Positions 10,476 through 20,047 of a DNA stretch of 64,000 nucleotides are shown here, piece after piece. Source of the DNA: Candidatus Heimdallarchaeota archaeon. Lineage in GTDB: Archaea; Asgardarchaeota; Heimdallarchaeia; Hodarchaeales; Hodarchaeaceae. The number at the start of each line of letters is the position of its first letter. Position 1 is the first letter of the stretch. Under the pieces are notes generated by a model. The model saw only the letters and a program-made list of their open reading frames with translations. It was not told the DNA's origin and searched no databases. The stretch is from NCBI GenBank assembly GCA_019057635.1, contig DXJL01000104.1, positions 43,512 to 107,511 of the forward strand. Reading direction: 5' to 3'. Made by a program: the position numbers and the translations under genes.

Positions 10476-11006
10476 CTACTTCCCCTGAGAAGTCTTATCT
10501 ATTTTTCTTTTCACTTGGTTCAAGAGAGACTGGTTCTTACCAAAACTACATCGAAGCACTTCGTAATCAAATTTTAAACTAAATTCAGATAGAAAATCAT
10601 CAAAAATCGATTCACGAAGAACTATTATATTCCCCTGAGGTCGAGTAAGGGCTGTTTCAAGTACAGGAAAGTACCCTTTTCCATCCATCTCCAAAATGCC
10701 AATTTCATCGATGAAAAGGTATGCACAATCCTGTCCACTAGAAATATGTTGTAGCGCAAGTTGCATGTTCTTTTCACTAATTCGAAATTTCCCAATAGAA
10801 ACTGAGGATTCGTGATTTTTAGCCTCAAATGAAATTTTCTCTTCGCTTTGAATTAAATAAAAACATCTCACTGTGTTCAGGATGGTGATAACCCCTCCAG
10901 CAGAGAGTTCATGGTTTTGAATATGATTTAAAATTTCTAGACATAAGGTAGATTTCCCAGACTTGCTCGGCCCTGTAATGAGAAATGAAGGGTTCTTACT
11001 TACCAT
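10476..11006 (-). CDS. nucleoside-triphosphatase THEP1 family
   Basis: P-loop ITGPSKSGKSTL; Walker B 'YLFIDEIGILEMDGKGYF'. Confidence 0.85.
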   Translation of the reverse strand: MVSKNPSFLITGPSKSGKSTLCLEILNHIQNHELSAGGVITILNTVRCFYLIQSEEKISFEAKNHESSVSIGKFRISEKNMQLALQHISSGQDCAYLFIDEIGILEMDGKGYFPVLETALTRPQGNIIVLRESIFDDFLSEFSLKFDYEVLRCSFGKNQSLLNQVKRKIDKTSQGK

Positions 11007-11158
11007 GATTAACCCTTTTTTACTCTATTTATAAACTCGTATTAGTCTAAATTTCATAATTTGATTTGGTAGGCAACTTAAATTTAAGAGTTCCGAAAGA
11101 AGAATTCGTACTTCAGTTTTTCTATAGCCCACAATTTACACTCGGTTTGGTACAAGGG

Positions 11159-11210
11159 TTGACAATAGTCAATATTTCTGTGGACAAATAGAGACAAATA
11201 TGGACAGATA
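11159..11210. repeat. intergenic dyad plus three tandem decamers (putative regulatory site)
   Basis: TTGAC-AATA-GTCAA (11159-11172) then TGGACAAATA|GAGACAAATA|TGGACAGATA (11181-11210), exact 10-bp period. Confidence 0.5.
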
Positions 11211-11273
11211 TCCCAGAGAAAAGGTGGTTTTCAAGGAAAATTCATATCTCCCTAAAAACCGAGAAATGGCAGG

Positions 11274-12359
11274 CTAGTTCACATCGATAATACCATCGCC
11301 AGTGATTGCGAATACTGTTTCATTTTCAGGCAAAAGAGGTGAGTCGGCAATTCGAGCAATCCGGCGTTCACCCTTGGATTTTCGAAGGTAAACACGAGTC
11401 TGACTTGCATGAGCTACAATATGTCCACCAACAGGCAAAGTTGGATCACCAAAAAACATATCTGGTTTAGAATGGACTTGATTAGTGAGAATGACTGCCA
11501 TATTTCCGACTTCGGCCATTTTTAGTAATGTATGGATATGTTGATTCAATTTTTGTTGTCTGGTAGCTAATGTTCCTCTGCCGATATATTCCGCACGAAA
11601 ATGTGCAATTAAGGAGTCAACTATGACCAATCCGATTGGCTCTGTTTGGCTATCTTGAGCTGCTTTTTCAGCTAGAACCATTTGATGGTCACTATTATAT
11701 GCACGGCCATGCATAATGTTTTTTAAGACTTGTTTGACATCCAAATCACCTTCCCATCTCTTAGTCATATTTAAAATACGTTCAGGCCGAAACGTACCTT
11801 CAGTATCGATATAAATTACTTTTATTGGACCATCAACACGTAATCCTCCTAATTCACGCGGTAGCTGCGCAGCAACACATAATTGATGAGCTAATTGAGT
11901 TTTTCCTGTTCGGAATTCCCCATAAAGTTCAGTAACTGCACCAGTTTCAATCCCACCTCCGAAAAGGTCATCCAACGATGCTGAACCAGTAGTAATCTTT
12001 AACATGTTCCGTCGGCGTTCTAATATTTCATCTGCAGATACAAAGCCGAAATTAAGTGAATCTCTCGCCGCTTGGATAATTTTACTCGAAGTAGCTTCTC
12101 CAAGATTCCCCACTGCAACTAACTGGCCAATACTCACCGTAGCGAGTGATTCCAGTGTTCCAAAACCTGATTCCCTCAGTTTTTTTGCGGTTGCAGGACC
12201 AATACCTGGAAGATCATCAATACTTCCCGTTGATGCTTCATTATTAGTAGCTACATTAGGAACAGAAGTGGAATTTTCTGACATTGTACCTTCCAACACA
12301 CCTTCTTCCTCAACAATTTCATTCTTAGCATTATTTGATTTTTTCTTGCGGGGTGGCAT
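11274..12359 (-). CDS. radA: DNA repair and recombination protein RadA
   Basis: HhH 'DLPGIGPATAKKL', Walker A GEFRTGKTQ, 'LVIVDSLIAHFRAEYIGRGTLATRQQKLNQH'. Confidence 0.97.
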   Translation of the reverse strand: MPPRKKKSNNAKNEIVEEEGVLEGTMSENSTSVPNVATNNEASTGSIDDLPGIGPATAKKLRESGFGTLESLATVSIGQLVAVGNLGEATSSKIIQAARDSLNFGFVSADEILERRRNMLKITTGSASLDDLFGGGIETGAVTELYGEFRTGKTQLAHQLCVAAQLPRELGGLRVDGPIKVIYIDTEGTFRPERILNMTKRWEGDLDVKQVLKNIMHGRAYNSDHQMVLAEKAAQDSQTEPIGLVIVDSLIAHFRAEYIGRGTLATRQQKLNQHIHTLLKMAEVGNMAVILTNQVHSKPDMFFGDPTLPVGGHIVAHASQTRVYLRKSKGERRIARIADSPLLPENETVFAITGDGIIDVN

Positions 12360-12387
12360 CCTAAATCACACCGTAGATTTCATATGA

Positions 12388-13098
12388 GATGATAAGACAT
12401 GATTCACACATCGTTTTAACTAAACAGAGCATATTATCCAAATGATTTTTTGCTTAATCGTAATTCAATGGACTCTACTAGGTAAATCAAAAAAAATATG
12501 TCTGATCTTTGGAAGAGAAGAACAAAGATTTAGTTTCAAGTAGTTATCCCAGCAAGAAATGCGGTAATTACAGGATTTCGTTCATATATTTGCAACTCTG
12601 CAGTTAAATAGATATTCTGGTTTATTCTTGTCATTTTCGAGGAAGTCACTCTCACTCCAAGAGGTAGTTTTAGAATAAGTCCTTGTTAATCACTTTCATT
12701 TTACTCTCTATTGAATAACAATTATCTAGAAAAAAGCAAAGAAGAATCTTAGTAATTGTTTTTAGATATCTCATCTGGTGGTTCTGACAAAAGCTCCGTA
12801 AAACTTCGTTGAACTCTATTTACGAAAGAAAATCCAGAAACATCAACACACTACGGGAATTCTCCTGACTCTAAATCACTTATACTTACTCCTCAACCAT
12901 CTATCTGCGGTTAACCCATATTTAGTTACTATTTGATTTTAATAACTGTGTCCTTAAGACTTTTTTACGAAGCGACAATATATTCACTTAATACCGAATT
13001 AAAAGGTAACTTTCTGATTGAACCCGACTTAATTCTGTTCGAGTTGAAAAAGTCAACTACCCCGCGGTAAAGCATTGGGGTTTCCTTGAGTTGAAAAA
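12388..13098. other. AT-rich intergenic region adjoining orc1/cdc6; candidate replication origin
   Basis: ~700 bp without a credible ORF immediately 5' of orc1/cdc6; no ORB repeat could be assigned by eye. Confidence 0.3.
13041..13098. mobile_element. IS200/IS605-end-like hairpin (possible solo element end/remnant)
   Basis: AGTTGA-aaaag-TCAACT-ACCCC-gcggtaaagcatt-GGGGT-ttccttg-AGTTGA; 11-bp direct repeats GAGTTGAAAAA at 13041-13051 and 13088-13098; no tnpA/tnpB ORF nearby. Confidence 0.4.
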
Positions 13099-14382
13099 AT
13101 GAATACCAATAAAAATTACTCTTTTTCAGATCTTTTTGGTTCTCATCCAACAGTTTTTCGCGAAGATGATGGTGATGTAAATCAAGGAGAAAAAGTGTTT
13201 ACATCTTCATATACACCTCATTCTATCTGGCATCGGGAAGATGAAATGAAAGCCCTTGTTTCATATTTTAAATCTATCATCACAAGTCCGACTGCTTCTT
13301 CAAAGAAAGTAATTCTTTATGGACCAGTGGGGACTGGAAAAACTGTCATCTCCCATGCTTTTGGAACTGAATTGACAACTTATATAGCTAAAAATCGTGA
13401 TCATGGAGAGCCGAGATTTAGATATTTTCATATTAATTGTAGGAAGACTAAAACTCCACATCTCATTCTAACAACCATCCTAAGATATCTAGTGTCAGGA
13501 TTTCCCTTGAGAGGGTTTAGTGTAGATGAATTATTACGAATGTTCACCCTCTTACTATATGAACAGAACTTAACAGTGCTCCTTGTCTTAGACGAAATTG
13601 ATTACCTGTTACCTGAGGAAAGGACTGACTTTCTTTATTCTCTTTCCCGATTAGAAGAATCACCTATTATTAGAGAAGAATTCGAGCTTTCTCAGGACCG
13701 TTTAGAGTCCCGTTTTAATCTTCTCACGATTACTCGGGATAAGAATTTCCGTTATTATTTAGATACTTCCACCGCTTCATCTTTAGGTCGCAATTATATT
13801 ACATTTGCCCCATACACTCGGTATCAACTATTCGATATACTAGCAACCCGAGCAGAGCTGGGGCTATGTGAAGATAGTTATAGCGATGAGCTACTAGATA
13901 CAGTTGCCAGTCTTGCAGAAGAAAAAGGTGATGCTAGATTTGCTATTGAACTTCTTTGGAGAACTGCAAAAATTTGTGAAGCCGAGGGAGAAAAAAAACT
14001 TAGTACAGAGCATGTTAGACGAGCAGTTGTGGAAGTACTACCAATTGAAAAATCAATAATTGATGATTTAAACACCCACCAAAAACTTGTGTTGCTCAGT
14101 ATTGCCCGTCTTCTTTCGGTTTGCAATCAGTCATTTGTAACTACTCTCGAAGTAAAAGGGGAATACGAAAGGGTGTGCGAAGAAGCAAGTATACGTAGTA
14201 GACGGCAAACACAAGTATGGGCATATCTAAAGGATTTAGGTCGACTTGGTTTAATTCAACAAGAAGTGGAAAATCGTCATACTAATGGTCGGTCTTTAGG
14301 ACGAATTTCAACCATAAGGATTCGTGACTTACCGACAGAGGAAATTATCACTTCCCTTGGATCTTTGTTGAACGGAGACTAA
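13099..14382 (+). CDS. cdc6: Orc1/Cdc6-type replication initiator
   Basis: AAA+ Walker A GPVGTGKT, Walker B LLVLDEIDYLL, C-terminal winged helix. Confidence 0.9.
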   Translation: MNTNKNYSFSDLFGSHPTVFREDDGDVNQGEKVFTSSYTPHSIWHREDEMKALVSYFKSIITSPTASSKKVILYGPVGTGKTVISHAFGTELTTYIAKNRDHGEPRFRYFHINCRKTKTPHLILTTILRYLVSGFPLRGFSVDELLRMFTLLLYEQNLTVLLVLDEIDYLLPEERTDFLYSLSRLEESPIIREEFELSQDRLESRFNLLTITRDKNFRYYLDTSTASSLGRNYITFAPYTRYQLFDILATRAELGLCEDSYSDELLDTVASLAEEKGDARFAIELLWRTAKICEAEGEKKLSTEHVRRAVVEVLPIEKSIIDDLNTHQKLVLLSIARLLSVCNQSFVTTLEVKGEYERVCEEASIRSRRQTQVWAYLKDLGRLGLIQQEVENRHTNGRSLGRISTIRIRDLPTEEIITSLGSLLNGD

Positions 14383-14393
14383 AAGAGAAGAGG

Positions 14394-15491
14394 TTACATC
14401 CCAAAGCTCAATGCAACATATATCCAATCAACGGCAAACCAGATAATTGCTCCAAGTACTGCAGTTACTGGAACGGTGACTACCCAAGAAATAACAATTG
14501 TATTCACCATTTTTCGTTGAATTGGTAATCTTTCAGCCCAACCAACGGCAATCATTGCGGCTATAAGAACATGGGTTCCACTTAATGGAAAACCAGCCAA
14601 TGTTCCTATTGTCATAACTAGCGTCACAGCTACCATGGCCGACAAAGCCGAACCTGCATTCATTGAAACGATTTCCTTCGCAACAACTTTGATAACTTTC
14701 CAACCAACCAAGATTAAACCCAAAGCCATCCCCACCCCCCCAATAATCATTAAATATTCAGTAAAGGTTCCAGGAGAGGTACTATCATTTAGAATCTGTA
14801 ATGATAAAACTGGGGCGATAGAGTTCGCGACATCATTCCCAGCTCGAGATGCGGAACTCAGTATTAAAAAAAAACTAAGCAGATATGTATAAACGCGATC
14901 TAAACGTTCTCGCTCGGTCATTTGAAACCCTACCGCTTGTTCCTCATCTATATCCTTTTCTTCAATGTCTTCCAGTTTTTTGGTAAAATAAGTCTCCTCG
15001 AATCGCTGTAACCAGAACTGAACCGTTGAAGCAGCAAAAAATCCAATTATTGGACTTAAAATCCAGCCTGCAGCAATTTCTGTAAGTTGCCAATAATCAA
15101 CTGAGAAAACACCCCATTCTGGGGATTTCAATCCTGCAACTACACATACACCAATTATCGCACCAATCACCTATTGTGTGGTTGAGATAGGTAAACCCTC
15201 AGCTATACTTGTTGATACAAGAACGATTATCATTGCTATCAATATTGAAATTATCATAGGGTCAGTTAAAACACGATTTCCTATCAAATCTTTCCCTATT
15301 TTCTAGGCAACAGGTGCACCCATAAGAAACGCACCTAGAACACTAAAGATAGCTCCAAGAATTACAGCCGTACGCAATGTAAATACACCCGAAGCAATAC
15401 CAGGTGCCATCATTTCATCATTTGTACCTGCAGCAAAAGCTACAGCGAAAGCCATGGCAAGGGCAAAAAGAAAAATGATAACTTCAATCAA
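14394..15491 (-). pseudogene. pit: PiT-family inorganic phosphate permease interrupted by two in-frame TAG codons (recoded gene or young pseudogene)
   Basis: fragments 15303-15491 (GTNDEMMAPGIASG) and 14394-15170 (SRAGNDVANSIAPV, GFPLSGTHVLIAA) lie in the same frame; intervening 43 codons translate as KIGKDLIGNRVLTDPMIISILIAMIIVLVSTSIAEGLPISTTQ; TAGs at 15303-15305 and 15171-15173. Confidence 0.85.
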
Positions 15492-15500
15492 AGAGCGCCC

Positions 15501-16181
15501 TCATTGCCCATATTTTACTGTCATAACTTGAATATAATCAGATGTTTGTTCAGCTGCTTCTGCAACGACAATCAAACTAACGGATATCTTATAGCAATAA
15601 TATGCATCTTTGGCATCATAATCAGGTGAATTTATCCTCCCAAAAATATGGAAATCTAAATCTCGCGCTTCTTCACGGGTACTATCTACCTTCCCTGCAT
15701 ATTTTCTTGCCTTCTCGTGATCCGCATCAACATATTTTAGTGCATCTTGTAAAAAATCAGTGCACTGATGTACTTTCTCTGCTAAAATCGGCATCTCATG
15801 GGGAATTCTCTGTGGAAAATCCTCCCGAGCGACAAGCCGACGGATTACTACTTCTGTTTTATTGACAATATTATCCATATGTCGGACTAACCGATGTCTA
15901 TCTTCTGTTGCTTGCGGTAGGTATGCTCCCTTAGAGAAAATAGTGTCTATCAACTCTTCTTTAATGTCGTCGCATCGACGTTCGGCTTTCACAATTTCAT
16001 CCTTTAAATGCATAATCTTTGATCGAGCTTCTGGATCTTTCTCATGATTTGACCAAATAATAATTGCATCAGCTAGTTTAGCTGAAGCTATTTGTAATTC
16101 CTTTGCTAATTGCACAAATAGCTCCTCGCCTCGTTTCCACAGTTTTTTATCTCTTCGAAATAACAAAAATTCACCATCCAC
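15501..16181 (-). CDS. DUF47 / PhoU-like phosphate transport regulator
   Basis: all-helical; 'LAKELQIASAKLADAI', 'ERRCDDIKEELIDTIFSKGAYLPQATEDRHRLVRHMDNIVNKTEVVIRRL'; immediately upstream of pit. Confidence 0.85.
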   Translation of the reverse strand: MDGEFLLFRRDKKLWKRGEELFVQLAKELQIASAKLADAIIIWSNHEKDPEARSKIMHLKDEIVKAERRCDDIKEELIDTIFSKGAYLPQATEDRHRLVRHMDNIVNKTEVVIRRLVAREDFPQRIPHEMPILAEKVHQCTDFLQDALKYVDADHEKARKYAGKVDSTREEARDLDFHIFGRINSPDYDAKDAYYCYKISVSLIVVAEAAEQTSDYIQVMTVKYGQ

Positions 16182-16356
16182 TAAGAATGTCTTTGATAAC
16201 CATCCTCCAATAATTCATTTATGAATTCCTCGCATTATCCTACAACTAAGTTACATATTCATCTCGGGATATGTTCCATAAATGAAATCTTTATATCCTC
16301 ACCTCCAGTTAATTTGGAAATGAAACTATGCTTTCCGCTAGAGGTTTGTTTTCACA

Positions 16357-17325
16357 TTGTCAAAAGAAAAAGAGTTCTTAATTCAAGATTTAACAATTGA
16401 TGATGAGTATGATACAATTTCAGCCAATGCTTCAGTACAAGAAGCGGCATTAAAAATGAAGGAAAAAGGAATTCCGGATTTGGTTGTCCTTGATGACGAT
16501 AATATGTATCAGGGCATCATAGCTGATTTTGATATTGTAACTGGCTTGGTTGCAGAAGGGTTATCCGTGGATAAGTCGAAAGTAACCGAGATTATGTACA
16601 CAATTGACCCAGTCACAAAAAATACAACAGTATCCGATGCTTTTGCTCGTATGAGAGACTTAGATGTATCAGTCGTTCCTGTTGTAGAAAATAATGAAGT
16701 AATCGGAGTTGCTACGATAACTGATTGCTGGGGATTTTTACCTGAAAAGTATGAAGACCAAAAAGGCCTTATACCTGTTTCTAATCCTCGATTTGCAAAT
16801 TATAGTTTTACCATTCTTATGTCGGTGTTATACCTATTTTTCGGGATTTTTGCTCCCCTTATAGGTATTGTTGGTTACCTAAAAGCACCGATTGCAAGCC
16901 AAGGGGGTTTCACAGCCACGTACTATCTTTTTGAGGCTCGAGGAGCTAGTTTTTGGATCCGATATACAGACATCCAAGGTCAATTTAACTTTTTATGGCT
17001 TTCCCTGTCAATCTTTGGGGTTTTATTTATCGTTCTTGGTCTTGTAAGCATTTATGCAATTTTCCAATGGGCATATGCAGATTATAAGATGATTAAAGTC
17101 AATCGAAATTGGCATGCTATTGGTACATTATTAGGTCTGTTAGGAATTATAGTAGAATGGCTATTCTTTGTTTCTTTCATTCTGATGGATGTCCTACGTG
17201 TTTCTAGTACTCAAATTGATTTTGGTGGATTGTTATTCTCAGTTATAGCCATAATTTGTCTACTCGCAGCCGTTTCTCGTGACCTTGTATTCCGCGAAAC
17301 GTCCGCCACACCCGAGGAGGAATAA
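16357..17325 (+). CDS. CBS-domain membrane protein
   Basis: two CBS-like repeats followed by four hydrophobic TM segments. Confidence 0.8.
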   Translation: MSKEKEFLIQDLTIDDEYDTISANASVQEAALKMKEKGIPDLVVLDDDNMYQGIIADFDIVTGLVAEGLSVDKSKVTEIMYTIDPVTKNTTVSDAFARMRDLDVSVVPVVENNEVIGVATITDCWGFLPEKYEDQKGLIPVSNPRFANYSFTILMSVLYLFFGIFAPLIGIVGYLKAPIASQGGFTATYYLFEARGASFWIRYTDIQGQFNFLWLSLSIFGVLFIVLGLVSIYAIFQWAYADYKMIKVNRNWHAIGTLLGLLGIIVEWLFFVSFILMDVLRVSSTQIDFGGLLFSVIAIICLLAAVSRDLVFRETSATPEEE

Positions 17326-17329
17326 AAAA

Positions 17330-19012
17330 ATGCCTCGTGGTGGTGGTGGATTTCGAGGCGGCGGAGGGGGCGGTTTTCGCGGTGGTGGTGGGTTTAGAGG
17401 TGGAGGTTTCCGAGGTGGAAGCCGAAGCTTCCGAGTAGGCTCAGTAAGAAGCTCAGGACGTCCATTTGGCCGAACTGGTTCTCGTCGAACTGTTTCCCGG
17501 GCTCCACGATCTCGTCCAGGAAGAAATTATCATCGCAGACGTCATCGACGTTATTGGGGTGGTTATTATCGGCCATGGTATCGTCGATGGTGGCATTGGA
17601 ATTGGTGGTGGGGATATCCATACCGAAGATGGTATTATGCACCTGTTTATTGGGGTGGTGGTGCAGTGTTTGGTATCATTGCCCTACTTGTAATTTTGCC
17701 AATAATTGGTATGGCCTTTATTCCTTATCCATTTGCTAGTAGTAATGCAACTGGAACAGTCACATATCAGGATACACAGACTATTTGGTATAATGAGTAC
17801 TGGTATGAACGAGAACCGATGCAAGAAGATCAAATAATCGATTATAGTGTCGAAGCAACGTCTAAGGTGACGTTTTTAATTTGGGATCAACCGTTTGAGA
17901 ATTTACCGCAAGACCAAGACTTATCTGGGAGCTATTCTGAAAGTATAGTTGTTCAGGCTGATCATGACTATGAATACATTGGGTACTTCTTAAAGCCTGG
18001 TTCTGAATTAACCTACCAATTTAACGTGACCTTAGGCGGTGATATCGAATTCTTTGTTGCTGATGCAAATGCCCTTAATCGTTGGAACAATTGGGAGACA
18101 ATAATACCCGAGGATTCCTACACTGGCTCTGAATCCTATGAGAATAACTTTGTGGTTACCTATGCCCAAGATTGGTACTTAGTATGGTACAACCCGACGG
18201 CTTCACCAATTCAGATAGATTTTGTAGTAGATTATGTTGCCACGGACAATATTGATATCTCTGCAGCTGAGTATTATATTGAAGATGTCGAGGATCGACA
18301 ATCTGATACATTTCCTGTGCCCAGAGATGGCACCTGGTATTTCTTCATATATATGAATCCATTTGTCAACTCTGAAGAATCTGTAGACATTACTTTTGAG
18401 GTTCGGTATAATACAGAAGTGACTTACGAAGACCATTGGAAGGATGCAAGGCCAGTTTTGTTCATTATAGGCTTTATTGTTGTCCTAGTTCTCATAGTGG
18501 CAGTAGTTCAAAGAAAAAGTTCTAAGAAAAGTGCAATTGCAGCAGCCACGAGTACAGGTACATCATCAACACAGACTGCTACAACTACTACGGCCCCGTC
18601 ACCTCAAAAGACTGAGTGTCATCGATGTAAAGCGGTTTATAGACCAAGTGATGTCTTTTGTACAAATTGTGGGGCTAAACTTCATGGGCGTGACTATGGT
18701 ACACCTAAAGCGACAACTCCTGCAAATTCTAAATGGTGTAAAAATTGTGGTGATACTTTGAAGTCAGATAGTCGTTTCTGTAAGAATTGTGGAACACCAG
18801 TCGAGCAGAAGTCCGAATCTCACAAATTTTTCCCTGATGAAAGAAAATCTTTCTTTTGTCAATTAGACAATGAGCAGCATCCCTCAACTGACTCTGCTTA
18901 CCAATGTGATCAATGTTCACGAATGGTTTGTGCGAATTGTTATGATGACATCGGAAAAACTGGCATCAGAGTTTGCCCCTATTGTAAAGGAAATCTAAGT
19001 AAAGTTCAATGA
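17330..19012 (+). CDS. membrane protein with RGG/Gly-Arg-rich N-terminus and C-terminal zinc ribbons
   Basis: likely ATG at 17330 after GAGGAGG; MPRGGGGFRGGGGGGFRGGGGFRGGGFRGGSRSFR...; TM; beta region; TM; CxxC pairs CHRCKAVYRPSDVFCTNCG, CKNCGDTLKSDSRFCKNCG, CDQCSRMVCANCYDDIGKTGIRVCPYC. Confidence 0.85.
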   Translation: MPRGGGGFRGGGGGGFRGGGGFRGGGFRGGSRSFRVGSVRSSGRPFGRTGSRRTVSRAPRSRPGRNYHRRRHRRYWGGYYRPWYRRWWHWNWWWGYPYRRWYYAPVYWGGGAVFGIIALLVILPIIGMAFIPYPFASSNATGTVTYQDTQTIWYNEYWYEREPMQEDQIIDYSVEATSKVTFLIWDQPFENLPQDQDLSGSYSESIVVQADHDYEYIGYFLKPGSELTYQFNVTLGGDIEFFVADANALNRWNNWETIIPEDSYTGSESYENNFVVTYAQDWYLVWYNPTASPIQIDFVVDYVATDNIDISAAEYYIEDVEDRQSDTFPVPRDGTWYFFIYMNPFVNSEESVDITFEVRYNTEVTYEDHWKDARPVLFIIGFIVVLVLIVAVVQRKSSKKSAIAAATSTGTSSTQTATTTTAPSPQKTECHRCKAVYRPSDVFCTNCGAKLHGRDYGTPKATTPANSKWCKNCGDTLKSDSRFCKNCGTPVEQKSESHKFFPDERKSFFCQLDNEQHPSTDSAYQCDQCSRMVCANCYDDIGKTGIRVCPYCKGNLSKVQ

Positions 19013-20001
19013 TTTCCTTTCAAATTCTCTTTTTTCATTTCAGGTATTAAATTGGGGGGTATTAATCCCTTTTCGATTGCAATAATATTCTCTGCAACCA
19101 TGATTGCCATTGCTTCACGAGCTTGTTTCGTTGCAGATCCAATATGGGGAGTTAATACTATATTCTTCAATTCGCGCATCTCTTTGGGAATTAATGGTTC
19201 ATTATAGTAGACATCTAGACCCGCACCAGCAATTTTACTTTCACTTAGTGCTTTAATTAGAGCTACTTCATCAATAACCTTCCCGCGCGATGTATTAATC
19301 AGAAAAGCGTTATTTTTCATCAAATCCAGCTCATTTTCCCCAATAAGGTGATGCGTTTCGTCTGTATATGGTACATGGAGACTTACTATATCACAAGATT
19401 CTAATAATTCTTTTAATTTCGGAAGGTATGTCACTTTCATTGATTCGGGTAGATTGTTTGATTTCGAGCGAGAATAATAACAAATTTTCATATCAAAACC
19501 CGTCCCTCTTTTAGCCACCGCTGAACCAATTCGCCCCATCCCCACGATCCCAAGAGTTTTCCCAGATAATTCATACCCTAGCATGTACTCAGGTGCCCAT
19601 CCTGAAAATACAGCTTGTCGACATTCTTGATCCCCTTCAACTATTCTACGTGTAATTGCAAGAATTAAAGCCCAAGTTAGGTCTGCAGTAGCATTAGTTA
19701 AAACATCTGGAGTGTTAGTTACTGGTATACCACATTCAATTGCAACATTGACGTCTATATTATTATAACCGACGGCATAATTCGCAATTCCCTTCAAATT
19801 TGTACAATTTCCTAACAGATTGCTATCTATCCTCACTGATAAAAGAGAGACAAGATAATCAACTGTAGGTAAGATTTTACTCAATTGGATATCTGGTGAA
19901 CTACCAGAATCTAATATAACAACCTCAAAATGGTTCTTTAAAAGTTCTATACCTTTTTTTGGAATTTTATGTGTTAAAAGTACTCGAATTTTTCTTTGCA
20001 T
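19006..20001 (-). CDS. D-2-hydroxyacid dehydrogenase (glyoxylate/hydroxypyruvate reductase-like)
   Basis: 'NYAVGYNNIDV', 'LGIVGMGRIGSAVAKRG', 'LINTSRGKVIDE', 'VLTPHIGSAT'. Confidence 0.9.
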   Translation of the reverse strand: MQRKIRVLLTHKIPKKGIELLKNHFEVVILDSGSSPDIQLSKILPTVDYLVSLLSVRIDSNLLGNCTNLKGIANYAVGYNNIDVNVAIECGIPVTNTPDVLTNATADLTWALILAITRRIVEGDQECRQAVFSGWAPEYMLGYELSGKTLGIVGMGRIGSAVAKRGTGFDMKICYYSRSKSNNLPESMKVTYLPKLKELLESCDIVSLHVPYTDETHHLIGENELDLMKNNAFLINTSRGKVIDEVALIKALSESKIAGAGLDVYYNEPLIPKEMRELKNIVLTPHIGSATKQAREAMAIMVAENIIAIEKGLIPPNLIPEMKKENLKGNH

Positions 20002-20047
20002 TTCTAATCATCATTTCTCCATTAAGAGTGATAGTTCAGAACGGTTA

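Noticed and set aside
12004-12387. 127 aa ORF antisense to radA
   Set aside because: Opposite conserved RadA coding sequence; no independent support.
12965-13150. 61 aa minus ORF across the IS605-like hairpin and cdc6 start
   Set aside because: Translates the hairpin and antisense cdc6; no sign of tnpA/tnpB catalytic sequence.
14394-15491. genome-wide reassignment of TAG to explain the interrupted permease
   Set aside because: TAG looks like the natural terminator of glpK, THEP1, radA, hypC and the 8155-8889 HAD gene, so only context-dependent recoding or pseudogenisation remains plausible.
17394-17739. overlapping ORFs in other frames of the RGG gene (17394-17642 -, 17466-17693 +, 17554-17739 +)
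   Set aside because: Low-complexity GC-rich stretch opens several frames; only the main frame has RBS, TMs and zinc ribbons.
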